Source of the DNA: Bacilli bacterium
GTDB lineage: Bacteria; Bacillota_I; Bacilli_A; Izemoplasmatales; Hujiaoplasmataceae
DNA: 14,761 bases
Reading direction: 5' to 3'
NCBI GenBank assembly: GCA_018400565.1
Contig: JAGYMP010000263.1
Coordinates: 1 to 14,761, forward strand
Of this stretch, positions 14,592 to 14,761 are shown piece by piece. Numbering within the stretch: position 1 is the stretch's first letter; the number at the start of each line of letters is the position of its first letter. The notes under the pieces are model-generated. The model saw only the letters and a list, made by a program, of their open reading frames with translations. It was not told the origin of the DNA and made no database searches. Position numbers and translations under genes: made by a program.

Positions 14592-14761
14592 GCGTTGACA
14601 CCCTCGATGAAAACTTCTTCCTTTTCAATAAACAACTCTTCGATATTATAAAATCTGCGATCTTCTTCATGCATGACATGCACGATGATCGCATTCAAAT
14701 CAAGGCACACCCAACGGTTCTTGTCGCCGCCGACGATGTCTCTGATCTGCATCTTGTCCAA
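14588..14761 (-). CDS. rsfS: Ribosome silencing factor RsfS (Iojap/YbeB family), C-terminal part
   Basis: 57 C-terminal residues are visible; the start lies beyond the right edge. The pattern WVCLDLNAIIVHVMHEEDRR followed by FYNIEELF is the conserved core and tail of RsfS, which binds ribosomal protein uL14 and blocks subunit joining under starvation. Its TGA overlaps the methyltransferase ATG. Though short, the match and the gene order agree. Confidence 0.92.
   Translation of the reverse strand: MDKMQIRDIVGGDKNRWVCLDLNAIIVHVMHEEDRRFYNIEELFIEKEEVFIEGVNA

Noticed and set aside
1..14761. CRISPR arrays, tRNA/rRNA genes, riboswitches, phage or defence genes
   Set aside because: No regularly spaced direct repeats, cloverleaf patterns or known leader motifs were seen, and no gene resembles a defence or phage function.

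Overview
The window looks like chromosome from a low- to mid-GC Gram-positive-lineage bacterium (Bacillota or a walled/early-branching Mycoplasmatota relative). The support is the Bacillota-type late-competence/ribosome-maturation block rsfS-yqeM-comEA-comEC-holA with rpsT facing it, and sigma-A-like promoters with GGAGG-type ribosome binding sites. TGA is used as a real stop (rsfS, comEA, the GH65 gene, typA), which excludes the Mycoplasma/Spiroplasma genetic code. I cannot name a genus from the sequence alone.

Layout from left to right. 1-543 is the 3' part of a PAP2-type membrane phosphatase gene on the + strand, ending at a strong bidirectional terminator shared with pyruvate kinase (pyk, -). 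Next comes typA/bipA (-), whose terminator overlaps the pyk promoter. Then a two-gene unit encodes a four-helix LiaF-N-like membrane protein and a HIT-family hydrolase (-), ending in a terminator hairpin that overlaps the HIT stop codon just before typA. A two-gene sugar operon follows on the - strand: a GH65 inverting disaccharide phosphorylase and a beta-phosphoglucomutase with ATGA overlap. Together they would convert an alpha-glucobiose plus phosphate into glucose plus beta-glucose-1-phosphate and then glucose-6-phosphate, feeding the glycolysis that pyk completes. A 275-bp divergent intergenic region with palindromic operator-like elements separates it from rpsT (+).

The most interesting part is 8032-9796. 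A complete 1,727-bp IS1182-like insertion sequence (8049-9775) with an apparently intact DDE transposase has inserted into the bidirectional terminator hairpin that rpsT and holA once shared. The insertion left a 10-bp direct repeat, CGAAAATTCG, which is the loop and upper stem of that hairpin. The IS has 14-bp perfect terminal inverted repeats and carries its own terminator-like hairpin close to each end. These face the incoming rpsT and holA transcripts, so the element appears to replace the terminators it destroys and to shield its transposase from neighbouring transcription.

9799-14761 is a - strand cluster transcribed leftwards: rsfS (3' end only), a YqeM-like SAM methyltransferase, comEA, comEC and holA. 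rsfS/yqeM and comEA/comEC overlap, and holA also has a candidate promoter of its own. ComEA is unusual in carrying three tandem SLBB-like repeats before its DNA-binding helix-hairpin-helix region. No tRNA, rRNA, CRISPR array or riboswitch was recognised.
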